Part shown: in pieces, positions 11,311 to 21,356 of the stretch
How positions within the stretch are numbered: the first letter of the stretch is position 1
How the letters are laid out: each line of letters begins with the position of its first letter
Assembly: GCF_022512515.1 (NCBI RefSeq)
Contig: NZ_JAKWBK010000001.1
Span: 186,001-250,000 of the forward strand
Length of the DNA stretch: 64,000 bases
Origin: Paraniabella hibiscisoli
GTDB lineage: Bacteria > Bacteroidota > Bacteroidia > Chitinophagales > Chitinophagaceae
Direction of reading: 5' to 3'
Made by a program: the position numbers and the translations under genes
Notes under the pieces: model-generated
Databases searched by the model: none
What the model was told of the DNA's origin: nothing
Seen by the model: only the letters and a program-made list of their open reading frames with translations

Positions 11311-12370
11311 ATGAAGAAATTTTATAGTATACTGGTTGCGGCGGTTTTACTAATAAGCTGCGAAAAAAATGGGACCCTAATGATCCGTTCAGACCCGATG
11401 CACCCAAACCTGCACCACCTGAAACACGTTTAGCATCTATAGGAGTTGTAGGCGATATTGCTGACGTACAAACTACTACCAAAAGCGGCATCGTGATCAT
11501 GGGTGGAGGCGCTGACGTATCAGCAGCCTTTCAATGGATGATAGCCCGGAGCGGCGGTGGAGATGTAGTTATTATAAGAGCAACAGGCACCGATGCTTAT
11601 AATGCCTATGTAAAAGGATTGGGAACGGTGAACTCCGTTGAAACATTAAAAATCGATTCGCGTAAGCTGGCAGATGATGATGGCGTGGCTAAAATTATCC
11701 GGGATGCGGAGATGCTGTTTATCGCCGGTGGTGATCAATCTGATTATACAGGGTACTGGAAAGGTACCAAAGTAATGGCAGCCATCAATTACCTGCTTAC
11801 CGAGAAAAAGTACCTGTTGGCGGAACCAGTGCTGGTGCAGCCATTTTAAGCAACTATTATTTTAGCGGGGAAAGAGGCACGTTGGAATCTGCAGAAGCAT
11901 TGGCCAATCCGTACGCACAAAAAGTAACACTGGGCACCGATGATTTTCTAAAAGCGCCTTTTCTGCAAAACGTAATTACCGACCAGCATTTCACCCAACG
12001 TAACCGCCAGGGCCGCTCTGTTGCCTTCTTAGGCAGGATCATGAAAGACTGGAGCAAGACCCCCAATGGCATTGCCGTTGATGAAGCAACTGCTGTTTGT
12101 ATAGACGAAACCGGCATGGCGCAGGTAGTAGGAACCAATAAGGCTTACTTCTTAAAAACAAATGCCGCCAAAACTCCTGAAACATTTACTTCGGGTAGCC
12201 CGGTAACCTGGAACAATAGCGGGCAAGCCGTACAGGTATCGGCAGTTTCGGCAGCAGCAACGGCCAACAAATTTAATATGACCAGCTTTGAGGCTGAAAC
12301 TACAGCCGGAGTAGAAAAACTTTGGTGGTCGGTTGTTGGTGGCAATTGGGTGCAGACCACCCGCCAGTAA
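11311..12370 (+). CDS. Cyanophycinase-like S51 serine peptidase, lipoprotein
   Basis: About 353 residues. Leader MKKFYSILVAAVLLISC with lipobox, so anchored in the periplasm or on the surface. The S51 fold is shown by IVIMGGGADVS, LFIAGGDQSDY, the nucleophile elbow VGGTSAGAAI and FLQNVITDQHFTQRNRQGRS, then GIAVDEATAVCID. The pattern DQHFxxRxRxxR matches, as I recall it, the substrate-contacting Gln, His and Arg residues of the characterised cyanophycinase CphB, which cuts the Asp-Arg polymer cyanophycin to beta-Asp-Arg dipeptides. A C-terminal extension of about 70 residues is of unknown role. Breaks at about 11366 and 11808 (both A runs). General peptidase E activity cannot be excluded, but the motif favours the cyanophycinase branch. 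Confidence 0.85.
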
Positions 12371-12399
12371 TCAAATTTTAATGTGAACGAAACAACAAG

Positions 12400-13452
12400 A
12401 TGAACATGAAGAATATTTTTACTACCATACTTTTCGCGCTGAGCTGTAGCATCATGCTTTCCTGCAGCGATAAAACCGCCACAACCGATGAATCAAAATA
12501 TGTGATGGTTATTCATGGTGGTGCCGGTACTATCGAAAAAAGTTCATGACGCCTGAAAAGGAAAAAGCATACACCGCCGCACTTACAGAAGCCCTTCAGC
12601 ATGGGTACAACTTGCTGAAAGAAGGGAAAACCTCAATTGAAGCAGTGCAGGCAGCCATTAATGTAATGGAAAACTCACCCCTATTCAATGCAGGTAAAGG
12701 TGCGGTATTCACCCACGACGGGAAAAACGAACTGGATGCTTCTATTATGGATGGTCAAACCCTGAAAGCCGGGGCAGTAGCGGGTGTTACCAATATTAAA
12801 AATCCCATCAATGCAGCAAGGGCTGTAATGGAAAGATCAGAGCATGTAATGATGGTGGGTAAAGGTGCTGAGCAGTTTGCCGCAGCCAGCGGATGCGATA
12901 CCGTACCTCAGTCCTACTTCTTTACCCAGGAACGCTGGGACCAGTTGCAAAGAACCATAAAAGAAGAAGAGCAAGGCAGGGCCGCTTATATTGATGTGGA
13001 TCCCAGCAAGAGCAAGATCTATGGCATTTCGGATAAAGATAAAAAATTCGGAACCGTTGGAGCAGTAGCGCTTGATAATAAAGGTAACCTGGCTGCGGGA
13101 ACATCCACTGGCGGGATGACTAATAAAAGATACGGGCGCGTAGGCGACCCCTATTATCGGTGCGGGTACTTATTGCAATAATGCCACTGCCGGTATTTCC
13201 TGTACCGGTTGGGGCGAATACTATATCCGGGAGGTAGCGGCCAATCGTATGTCAGCATTGATTGAACTAAAAAAGCTTCCGGTAAATGAGGCTGCCAAAC
13301 AGGTTATTGAGGAGATAGGGAAAATGGGCGGCGATGGTGGTATCATTGGCCTCGATAAAGAAGGAAAAATTGCCATGGAATTTAACACATCAGGTATGTA
13401 CCGCGGTACGGTTGATAAGAACGGTAAAATATCAGTATACATCTACAAATAA
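12400..13452 (+). CDS. Isoaspartyl peptidase / plant-type L-asparaginase, lipoprotein
   Basis: About 351 residues of the N-terminal-nucleophile (Ntn) hydrolase family that splits beta-aspartyl dipeptides and asparagine. Starts MNMKNIFTTILFALSCSIMLSC, a lipoprotein leader. Family motifs: YVMVIHGGAGTIEK, NPLFNAGKG-like SPLFNAGKGAV, ELDASIMDG, the autocleavage site FGTVGAVALD whose Thr becomes the nucleophile, and AAGTSTGGMTNKRYGRVGD. Breaks at about 12540 (A run) and 13150-13158, the latter inside the conserved GD-PIIGAGTY segment and not a simple one-base case. In this operon its expected role is to hydrolyse beta-Asp-Arg or related isoaspartyl dipeptides to free amino acids outside the cytoplasm. 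The stop overlaps the next start by one base. Confidence 0.87.
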
Positions 13453-14291
13453 TGAAAACATATTTTAATAAAAAGAGCGTTTTGCTCACCACATTGCTAT
13501 TTATCACAATGTTTTCCTTCAGCCAGCCAGAACAAAGGGAGCCTGTTTATTATTGGCGGTGGAGACAGGTCTCCTGCGTTGGTAAAACAAATGGTGGAAA
13601 CAGCCAAAATGAAACCCGGTGATTATATAGTTGTCCTTCCCATGGCTACCAGCATTCCTGAGGAGTCGGTGGCTTATATCAGCGGTCAATTATCAGTTGC
13701 ATGCAACAATAAAATTACCAGTTTTAATTTCACCAGAGCCCAGGCCGATAATCAACAGGGCTGGATCGATTCTGTTAAAAATGCACGATTCATTTTCATC
13801 ACCGGTGGCGATCAGAATAAATTTATGAATGTAGTGAGAGGCACCAAACTATACGAAGCGCTACACCAGGCATTTCGCAATGGCTCCACTATTGCCGGTA
13901 CCAGCGCAGGCGCCGCAGTAATGTCACAAATTATGATTACCGGGGAAGAAAAAGGAAAGAGTGATAAAGATAGCTTCAGAGAAATAAAAAGCAATAGCGT
14001 AGTTACTTCTTCCGGAATGGGATTTCTAACCAGTGCTATTGTTGATCAGCACTTCATCATCCGAAGCAGGTACAATAGGCTTTTAAGTGCCCTGGCAGAT
14101 CATCCCGATAAAACATTGATCGGCATTGATGAAGCTACAGCCATCATTGTGACGGGAAAAAGGCAACCGTAGCAGGGGAAAGCCAGGTAGTGGTGGTTTC
14201 AAAACCTAAAAAAGTAAAAACAACGCAAGGTAAAGCAACTTTTAAAAATGCAAGCATTTCTCTTTTTCAGCCGGAGAAAGCTTTGAATTAA
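13452..14291 (+). CDS. Second cyanophycinase-like S51 serine peptidase, secreted
   Basis: About 280 residues. The start ATG at 13452 shares its A with the previous stop codon, indicating translational coupling. The leader KKSVLLTTLLFITMFSFSQ is a cleavable signal with no lipobox Cys. Motifs: GSLFIIGGGDRSP, FIFITGGDQNKF, the nucleophile elbow IAGTSAGAAVMS, FLTSAIVDQHFIIRSRYNRLL and LIGIDEATAIIV, all in the order and spacing of cyanophycinases. Breaks near 13525 and 14160; a third possible break near 14275 would change the tail to GESFELK and move the stop to 14296. It is closer in length to standalone cyanophycinases than its neighbour at 11311 and may be the freely secreted or periplasmic endo-acting enzyme of the pair. 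Confidence 0.86.
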
Positions 14292-14352
14292 AATAATATC
14301 AAGCCAGCCCCGGAAATATAAACCGGGGCCGACAAAACTTAAATACGTTAAT

Positions 14353-15486
14353 ATGACGATCTTACTAAAAAAACTATTTCCCGCTTTTTTGCTGATAGCA
14401 GTAGTGGCATTGGCGGGCTGTAAGAAAACCAACTACAATTTTGATGATTTACCGCCTACGGTAAAAAGCTTTTTTCCATTAGCAATGCAGAATTGAAAAT
14501 GAACGAGCCTGTTCAATTTAAAAATGAATCGGAAAATGGGGAATCTTACAGCTGGGACTTTGGCGATGAGACAAAGTCTACAGAAAGTAATCCCACCAAA
14601 ACTTATATCAAAGCCGGCACGTACACCGTCAAACTGAAAGTGGTAGGCGCCGGGGCACCGGTAGTTACACGAGGGACCTGACCATTATCGATCCAGATGC
14701 CAGTACGGGTGGAGAGAGAGAGCTTTACTTTATAGAGTATGGCAGCAAACTCATACGTAAACTATCGCTTTTGCCAGGCTCGCCGGCCGAAACCGTTGTT
14801 AACATGACGGGTCGAGAGGCGCATGGAATGGCCTATGACTCTATCAATAAAAAATATACTATTGCGATTTCCAAACTACAGGTTCGGGTAAAATACTGCT
14901 GATGGATGTTGATGGAACCAATATAGTTGAATTGGTTACCGGGCTATCTTCTCCTTACGGCATAGCTATCAACCTTGCCGAAGGTAAAATGTATATAGCC
15001 GATGGCGCTAACGTATCAAGGGCTAATTTAGATGGAAGCAATTTTGAGAAGACATTCATTATAGTACCTGATGGACAATTACGGGCGATTGGCATCAACC
15101 GTAAAACAAGTATCTTATACTTTTACGATGTAAACAAAGAAATCATGTATTCAGCAAAAACTGATGGAACAGGTATGGGAAGAATTATTGAAGGTGCCTA
15201 TGGCTATGGTTTGTATGTAGATGAAGTCAATCAAAAAATCTATTATGACGACAGGCGTCAGACTGGCATCATGCAGGCAAACCTGGACGGTTCAAATAAG
15301 ATAAAGATTTCTCCTACCGTAACCGGGAACAGGGGTGGTTCAGGCATAACCGTTGACCATAGTACCAACAAAGTATACTGGGCCGAAACTAATAATGGAT
15401 TCATCAGGCGCGCCAACCTCGATGGCACCGAGTTTGAAACAGTATTGTCCGGCGTAAATGGACCAAGAGGTATGTTTGTGAAATAA
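14353..15486 (+). CDS. PKD-domain lipoprotein with YWTD-like beta-propeller
   Basis: About 378 residues. Leader MTILLKKLFPAFLLIAVVALAGC with lipobox. Residues about 45-110 form a PKD domain (SYSWDFGDETKSTESNPTKTY, AGTYTVKLKV); the rest is a run of repeats such as SRANLDGSNFE, KIYYDDRRQTGIMQANLDG and KVYWAETNNGFIRRANLDG, the six-bladed propeller style of LDL-receptor YWTD modules. Breaks near 14472, 14665 and 14870. As the last gene of the SusCD-peptidase operon it is likely a surface-exposed binding or display protein for the substrate, an inference from position and domains. A terminator follows at 15516. Confidence 0.8.
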
Positions 15487-15515
15487 TATCTTACCAATAA
15501 CAATTGGATCGAAGT

Positions 15516-15537
15516 AGGAAGGTTTCTTCCTTTTTTT
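15516..15537 (+). terminator. Terminator of the SusCD-peptidase operon
   Basis: AGGAAG (15516-15521) pairs with CTTCCT (15526-15531) around GTTT, followed by a run of T. It lies 29 bp after the last gene of the operon. Confidence 0.7.
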
Positions 15538-15565
15538 GTGCCTGTCACGCATATTCCCTAAAAAA

Positions 15566-15593
15566 AAGCTGCGATCTTTACGGACCGCAGCTT
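15566..15593 (-). terminator. Terminator of the arginine decarboxylase gene
   Basis: AAGCTGCG (15566-15573) pairs with CGCAGCTT (15586-15593). On the minus strand the stem is followed by a run of T (complement of the A run at 15561-15567), 25 bp past the stop of the decarboxylase gene. Confidence 0.75.
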
Positions 15594-15618
15594 ATATATA
15601 TATTGAATTCTTTAAACC

Positions 15619-17098
15619 CTATCTCAAATAACCCAGGATCTTCAGCATGCTTTGTGCAGACTGCTCTTTCGCATACACCCATTCTTCCAGCTCTCCGTTC
15701 TTATCATATTCAATAATCACATGCTTGGGGAAGGAATCAGGCAATGTTTAATACCGCCATAACCACTGATCTGGTCCTGGTAAGCCCCGTATGGAAAAAG
15801 CCAACATATAAAGGTTCATCATCACTTTCCTGAGTTTGCTTTTTCTCAAGATCTACCGCATCAACCGGTCTCACGCGTGAATTGCCCACGCCATTGTCAT
15901 TTTTTATTTTGGGTAGGAACACTTCATTGATATGCTCCTCGCTATCGTAATAGTCGTGGCCGTCGCAGGTAATACCCCCTAACACTACCCGTTGGTACTC
16001 GTTATCCCATTTGTTGATAGGTAACATCAGGAACTTTTCACCAATACCCCATGTATCCGGCAAGGTTGTAATAAAAGATGAATCGATCATATACCAGGTC
16101 TCCCGGTCGTTCTGGCGCTTCTCTCCTATTACACTGTAAATATGTGCCATGCTTTCACCAACCGTATAGCTACCGAATTCAGTGTAAATGTTCGGTACAG
16201 GTACTTTGGCTTTTTTGCAGGCAGATTTAATGTTGCTGATGATCTCGTTGATCATAAACTGGTAATCATACTCAAAAGCCAGGCTATGCTTAATCGGGAA
16301 ACCACCGCCAATATTCAACGAATCAAGCTCAGGGCAGATCTTTTTAACTGGCAATACAGGTTAATACTTTTACGCAACTCACTCCAATAATAGATATCAT
16401 CTTTAATACCCTTATTCAGGAAGATATGCAGCATTTTCAATTGGAACTTGTCTTCATTGCCTTCTATTTCGTCCACATAAAATTCCAATACATCTTTTGA
16501 ACGTATACCCAGTCTCGAAGTATAAAACGGGAAAGAAGGTTCTTCTTCTGCGGCCACCCGGATACCTATTTTAAAAGGCTCCTTGCTTTTCACACTACGC
16601 TTATACATACTCAATTCCTCTTTGTTATCCAAAATAGGAATTACATTTTTAAACCCACTATTGATCAGCTTGGCAATACGTGAAGTGTAATTTCTTTGCT
16701 TAAAGCCATTACAAACAATATTAATGTCTTTGTTGATCTTACGGCGCTTATACAACTGGTTAATGATATCAATATCATAAGCAAAGGAAGTTTCAGGTGT
16801 ATATTATGCTTCAGTGCCTCTCCTACCACAAAGGAAAAATGCGAGCTTTTGGTACAATAAGTATAAAAGTATTTGCCTTCATACTTATATTTTTCATAGC
16901 ATTAGCAAAATACTGCTTCGCCTTATTGATATTAATTCCAATTTTGGGCAGGTAACTCACCTTTAAAGGTGTGCCGTATTTTTCCACCAGTCTTTTATAA
17001 TCAATACCGTTAAAAATAAGGTCACCCTTTTTAACTTCAATATTTTCCTGCGGAAAATTAAAGGTCTGTTCAACCAGGCCTAAGTATGAGTTATTCAT
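15619..17098 (-). CDS. speA: Biosynthetic-type arginine decarboxylase
   Basis: About 493 residues in the Bacteroidota version of the PLP-dependent fold-III arginine decarboxylase, which turns arginine into agmatine for polyamine synthesis. It begins MNNSYLGLVEQTFNFPQEN. YTYCTKSSHFSFV holds the PLP-binding Lys, followed by ICNG-like VCNGFKQRNY, LNIGGGFPIKHSLAF (glycine-rich phosphate loop) and IDSSFITTLPDTW; it ends KILGYLR. Several breaks (near 15740-15790, 16350, 16790 and 16895) scatter it over frames, but each is fixed by one base and the reconstructed protein is collinear with the family. Diaminopimelate decarboxylase is an unlikely alternative given the DSSFITTLPDTW and N-terminal signatures. 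It is convergent with the putative cyanophycin locus that would yield arginine. Confidence 0.9.
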
Positions 17099-17348
17099 CC
17101 GTAAATTTTTATTTTTTGAGGTTGGTCGGATGGAACTCCGCAAAAAACTTTATGTCTGCCAGCATTGCTCCGTTTCATTTGCCATAACACCGGCTGCACC
17201 GGCACTTATTGGTTTAAAAATTGAGCGCTAAATTAGCGAAATATGCAATTATCGACCTGAAAATTTAAAATCACAATTTCCGCTTCACATTTAACAATGA
17301 CATTTACCGGATATTATATCTTTGTTTCTTCATCAGTAAACCAGAACC

Positions 17349-18005
17349 ATGCAAAAGCTGCTACTCCTATTTCTATTTTCCTTAACCCTAACTATATTAA
17401 AAGCCCAAAAGACCGTTGATGGATATTACGTACGATTAAAGGGAGATACGGTCAAAACCAAAATTGTAATTCCTGTAAATTGGGATGGCCCTGATTGGGA
17501 AAAACTCACAACAATTGCATCATTCTATCCCGAAAACGAGGATAGGATTGCTTATGTTAAACCCGAGCAGATCAAGGCCTATGGTTTCACTTTTAAGAAA
17601 AAGCAATACAGCCTGACTTCGGAATTAGCGGCCTTGTTTGACTATTCTTTTACGGGGATAAATAGAACCCAGGGCAGAAAGTTCATGTTTAATGTGTTTT
17701 TAGGATCCCAAATCAACATATTTAAACTGTGGCATTCTAAAAACCGGATGACCGGCGGAGGCGGCCCTGATGGTACCGGTATGATGATGTATTCCGCCAC
17801 CAGGTCTACCTACACCATTTCCCTTGATAACAAATCATTCTTTTTAACTGATGATTCTAATAAAAAGAATATACTGAAAGGCATAACATCCATCTTCAGC
17901 AGCTACCCTGATGTACTTAGTAAAGTCAATGTAAAAAGTATATCACTATCAAATCTTGAAGCTAAACTTATTGAAATAGCTACTCTAGTAAATGACGCGC
18001 TATAA
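17349..18005 (+). CDS. Secreted protein of unknown function
   Basis: 218 residues, intact. A clear signal peptide (KLLLLFLFSLTLTILKAQ) is followed by a beta-rich start, TVDGYYVRLKGDTVKTKIVIP, a pattern often seen in uncharacterised Bacteroidota exported proteins whose first strand begins with G-x-I/V-x-x-x-x-G-D-T. A glycine-rich insert (MTGGGGPDGTGMMM) sits near residue 140. No enzyme motif is visible and the flanking genes are unrelated. Confidence 0.7.
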   Translation: MQKLLLLFLFSLTLTILKAQKTVDGYYVRLKGDTVKTKIVIPVNWDGPDWEKLTTIASFYPENEDRIAYVKPEQIKAYGFTFKKKQYSLTSELAALFDYSFTGINRTQGRKFMFNVFLGSQINIFKLWHSKNRMTGGGGPDGTGMMMYSATRSTYTISLDNKSFFLTDDSNKKNILKGITSIFSSYPDVLSKVNVKSISLSNLEAKLIEIATLVNDAL

Positions 18006-18029
18006 AAGTTTTTAAACTGCGATACCAAC

Positions 18030-18065
18030 AAAAGAGCCCATGGTTTAAAACCATGGGCTCTTTTA
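18030..18065. terminator. Bidirectional terminator
   Basis: AAAAGAGCCCATGG (from about 18030) pairs with CCATGGGCTCTTTT (to about 18064) around TTTAAAA. A tract on one side and T tract on the other let it serve both the gene at 17349 and rplT, which converge here. Confidence 0.85.
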
Positions 18066-18082
18066 TTATGTTGCTGTAATAA

Positions 18083-18427
18083 TTATTTTACAGAAGCTAC
18101 CAAAGCTTTGAAAGACTCAGGATTGTTCATAGCTAAGTCAGCTAATACTTTCCTGTCCAATTCAATACCTTTAGTTTGTAATTTGTTGATGAATTGAGAG
18201 TAAGTTAACCCTTCTTCACGAACTGCAGCGTTAATACGCGCGATCCATAAAGTACGGTATTCTCTTTTCTTTAATTTACGACCTACATACATGTAAGTCA
18301 TACCTTTTTCTACAACGTTTTTAGCAACGGTGTATACATTTTTACGTTTACCGTAAAAACCTTTGGCTTGTTTTAATATCTTTTTCCTGCGGGCTTTAGA
18401 AGCAACTGCATTTACTGAACGTGGCAT
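18083..18427 (-). CDS. rplT: 50S ribosomal protein bL20
   Basis: 114 residues, intact, [20 protein letters not shown]. It shows the typical bL20 N-terminal basic helix, [20 protein letters not shown], then [19 protein letters not shown]. Binds 23S rRNA early in assembly of the large subunit and in many bacteria represses its own operon by binding the mRNA leader. Follows rpmI by 72 bp. infC, the usual first gene of this operon, is not adjacent. Confidence 0.97.
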   Translation of the reverse strand: MPRSVNAVASKARRKKILKQAKGFYGKRKNVYTVAKNVVEKGMTYMYVGRKLKKREYRTLWIARINAAVREEGLTYSQFINKLQTKGIELDRKVLADLAMNNPESFKALVASVK

Positions 18428-18499
18428 ATCTTAATATTTTAGATTTCAGATATAAAATTTAAAAAATCTTCTCTGAAATATTTTTAAAATGTTTACTAA

Positions 18500-18697
18500 T
18501 TACTTTAATCTCAACAAACGTTTTACGAAATGTACATGAGATGGTGCTACTGTACCATCGATGCGCATACCGCGCTTACGCTTAGTAGATTTTTTAGTTA
18601 AGATGTGACGTTTGAAACTCTTTTGGTGAGTAATCTTGCCAGTAGCTGTTACTTTAAAACGCTTTTTTGCGCTTGAATTTGTTTTTACCTTAGGCAT
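18500..18697 (-). CDS. rpmI: 50S ribosomal protein bL35
   Basis: 65 residues, intact, [20 protein letters not shown], with [16 protein letters not shown] small basic component of the large ribosomal subunit. First gene of the rpmI-rplT pair here; a structured leader and a promoter lie upstream. Confidence 0.97.
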   Translation of the reverse strand: MPKVKTNSSAKKRFKVTATGKITHQKSFKRHILTKKSTKRKRGMRIDGTVAPSHVHFVKRLLRLK

Positions 18698-18727
18698 GGT
18701 AAATTTTAAATTTAATTGTTAACCTTT

Positions 18728-18765
18728 GAGGCGTCTCCACACCGGTGGAGCCCTTCACGGGCCTC
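18728..18765 (-). promoter_or_regulatory. Structured 5' leader of rpmI-rplT (three-way junction)
   Basis: Read on the minus strand, GAGGC (18765-18761) closes with GCCTC (18732-18728). Inside are a short hairpin CC-GTGAA-GG and a 6-bp hairpin CTCCAC (18750-18745) / GTGGAG (18740-18735) with a four-base loop. The element lies between the proposed promoter at 18800-18807 and the rpmI start (30 nt), so it would be in the mRNA leader. Ribosomal-protein operons ending in rplT are often autoregulated through such leaders; binding by bL20 is an inference. The rest of 18698-19092 holds no gene. Confidence 0.55.
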
Positions 18766-18799
18766 TTCAGGAAATATCCACTTTTTTCAAAATGGATTG

Positions 18800-18807
18800 C
18801 AAAGGTA
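18800..18807 (-). promoter_or_regulatory. Candidate -7 box for rpmI-rplT
   Basis: TACCTTTG on the minus strand fits the Bacteroidota -7 consensus TAnnTTTG. No clear TTG -33 box was found at the expected spacing. The predicted start of transcription would place the structured leader in the transcript. Confidence 0.5.
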
Positions 18808-19092
18808 CAACAAATTGCAATTAGAGACTTCTTATTCGCTATTTATTCTTTTATAACTAATAACCAACCACTTACATATAAAATGAGCCTCTTTTTTCCT
18901 TTCTGCAGGTAGTAATTTCAAAAAAAATATTACATTTCGGCCAAAGCCAAACATTTTCTATTGACTATTTACTTTGCTGAAGATACATATTGTGAAGCTG
19001 AAGTGTATGTGTTGGAGATAATACTCCATGCATAATGAAGATGACAGGAAAACCCCGGTGCTTTCCGGGACTATGGGCACAATAAAATTTTT

Positions 19093-21334
19093 ATGAACCA
19101 TTTACCACATCTGATAACGGATCTGGCGCTTATATTGAGCGTGGCCGCTGTTATCACCCTTATTTTTAAAAGACTGCAACTTCCATTAATCCTGGGCTAC
19201 CTGGTTTCAGGCATCCTAATCAGTCCTAATTTTAAAATATTCCCTCCTAAAGTTTATGAATTAACAGATGTGCAAACCTGGGGCGAAATCGGCGTCATCT
19301 TCCTTTTGTTCAGCCTGGGGTTGGAATTCAGCTTTAAAAAACTGGCCAAGATGGGCGGTTCGGCAACTACGGCCGCGGGCTTTGAAGCCGTAGGCATGGC
19401 AGCAGTAGGGTTTGGCTTGGGAAAGCTATTGAATTGGCCCTTTATGGATTGTATTTTCCTGGGGGCTTGTCTCACCATCTCGTCCTCCTCCGTTATCGTT
19501 AAAAGCTTTGCCGACCTGGGATTGAAACAAAGAAATTTCGCCCAACTGGTATATGGCATATTGGTAGTTGAAGACCTGATTGCGGTGGTGTTGCTGGTAT
19601 TGTTGGGAACTTTTGTAGCCAGCCATACTTTTGATGCCGGACAGATCAGTATGTCCATATTAAAACTTGGCTTCTTTCTTATTGTGTGGTTTGTTGGAGG
19701 TATACTTTTTATTCCTTCACTCTTAAAAAAGCTAAAAATTTTTTGACGGATGAAATTTTGCTGATAGTGGCCATTGCCATGTGCTTTTTGATGGTATACC
19801 TTTCTGCGCAAGCAGGTTTCTCTGCCGCGTTAGGCGCATTTATTATGGGTTCACTTTTAGCAGAAACCACCAAAGCCGAACGAATAGAGCATTTGGTCAT
19901 ACCGGTTAGAGATCTTTTCGGTGCCATTTTCTTTGTATCGGTAGGCATGTTGATAGATCTGAACGTAATCAAAGATCATTGGCTACCTATTTTACTGATC
20001 ACAGCTGCCGTAATTGTGGGCAAAAGCATTGTCATTACGCTGGGGGCCTTTATTTCGGGTAACAGCCTACGCACTTCCATACAAACCGGTATGAGCCTGG
20101 CCTTGATCGGTGAGTTTTCCTTTATTATTGCATCGATGGGCGTCAAACAAAAAGTAGTGAGCGAAGAACTTTACCCCATTATTATCACTGTTTCTGCTTT
20201 AACTATTTTTATTGCGCCCTCGTTAACACTTTCCAGCACCCGCATTTACAACTGGATTGCCAGTAAGCTTTCTCCCAAATGGGAAGCCCGCTTAAACCGG
20301 TATAGTTCGGAAGCTACGGCCCTGAGAGCGGTAAGCGACTGGAATCATGTACTGAAATTCTTCCTCATCAATACGGTGGTCTTCTCGGCTGTGGTGATTG
20401 CACTGATTATTTTGAATGACAGTTTTATGCTGCCATGGCTGCAGGAGGTTGCCCATGGCTTTGGAAGGGCTACTTCTGCCGTACTCGCGTTATCAGCTAT
20501 GGGGCCCTTTTTATGGGCGCTGATCGTAAAAATGAAAAAACCGAACCTTTCGCCAGGATCTATACCCAACAAAAATATCATGGTCCGATCTGGATCATGC
20601 GTATTATAAAAGTTTCCCTGGCCCTGCTGTTCATCATTGGGCTTTTAAGAAGTATTTATTCGCTCGACTTTGCCTTAATGGTAGGTATAGCGTTACTGGT
20701 ATTATTATTAATATTCAGGAAAAGACTGCAACGCACTTACGACAATATTGAAGACCGGTTTGTTAAAAACCTCAATAACCGGGAAATTGAAGAGCAACGT
20801 TTAATCGCAGAACAGGCAGCAGAAAAAAAGAACCAGAACCTGGCGCCCTGGGACGCCCACCTCACTACTTTTGACGTGGCGCCCGAAGCAGTAAGTATCA
20901 TTGGCAAAACGTTGATGGAATTACAATGGCGGGAACGGGTAGGTGTAAATGTGGCTATGATCAAAAGGGGAGCAACATCTATTATTCCTCCCGAACGTGA
21001 TGAAAGAATATACCCTGGTGATAAGCTGTTTATTATTTGTACCGACAGCCAGGAAAGAAGAATGAATGCCATTTTACGTCCCGATAAGAAGATTATAGAT
21101 AGTGCCCGTGAAGTGGAAATGAAACTGGATCAATTAACCATTGAAGCCGATTCGCCCCTGGTGCACAAATCTATCAGGGAAAGCGATATCAAAAACCTGG
21201 CTCACGGGTTAGTGGTAGGTATTGAGCGAAATGGCGAACGTTATCTCAATCCTGAATCTACCTGGATCTTCGAAGAAGGAGACCTTTTATGGATTGTGGG
21301 AGAGAAAAAACTGATCAACACGATTGCAGAATAG
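19093..21334 (+). CDS. Kef-type monovalent cation:proton antiporter (CPA2) with RCK-C domain
   Basis: About 747 residues. The N-terminal two thirds are the Na/H exchanger-like membrane domain of the CPA2 family (LILGYLVSGILISPNF, FLLFSLGLEFSFKKL, LTISSSSVIVKSF, LVVEDLIAVVLLVLLG, ALGAFIMGSLLAET, LIGEFSFIIASMG). It is followed by further hydrophobic helices, a charged helical linker and a TrkA-C/RCK-C domain at the end (RGATSIIPPERDERIYPGDKLFIIC, and a second copy ending EEGDLLWIVGEKK). Likely exchanges K+ or Na+ for H+ at the inner membrane. Breaks at about 19740 and 20535 (A runs). The gate-regulating ligand cannot be told from the sequence. Confidence 0.88.
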
Positions 21335-21356
21335 TGGTATATCACTCGTGATTACC

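Noticed and set aside
11857..12138. Minus-strand open frame inside the first cyanophycinase-like gene
   Set aside because: Shadow of the plus-strand coding sequence; the plus frame carries the catalytic motif DQHF and surrounding conserved residues.
13150..13158. Programmed frameshift in the isoaspartyl peptidase gene
   Set aside because: No slippery heptamer with a downstream pseudoknot is evident, and the break lies in a conserved segment needed by all family members.
6723..15486. Frameshifts in the SusCD-peptidase operon as sign of a decaying locus
   Set aside because: The same one-base homopolymer losses occur in housekeeping genes, and every catalytic motif is intact once frames are joined.
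15619..17098. Diaminopimelate decarboxylase (lysA)
   Set aside because: Length near 493 residues, the N-terminal FNFPQEN region and the DSSFITTLPDTW motif fit arginine decarboxylase better.
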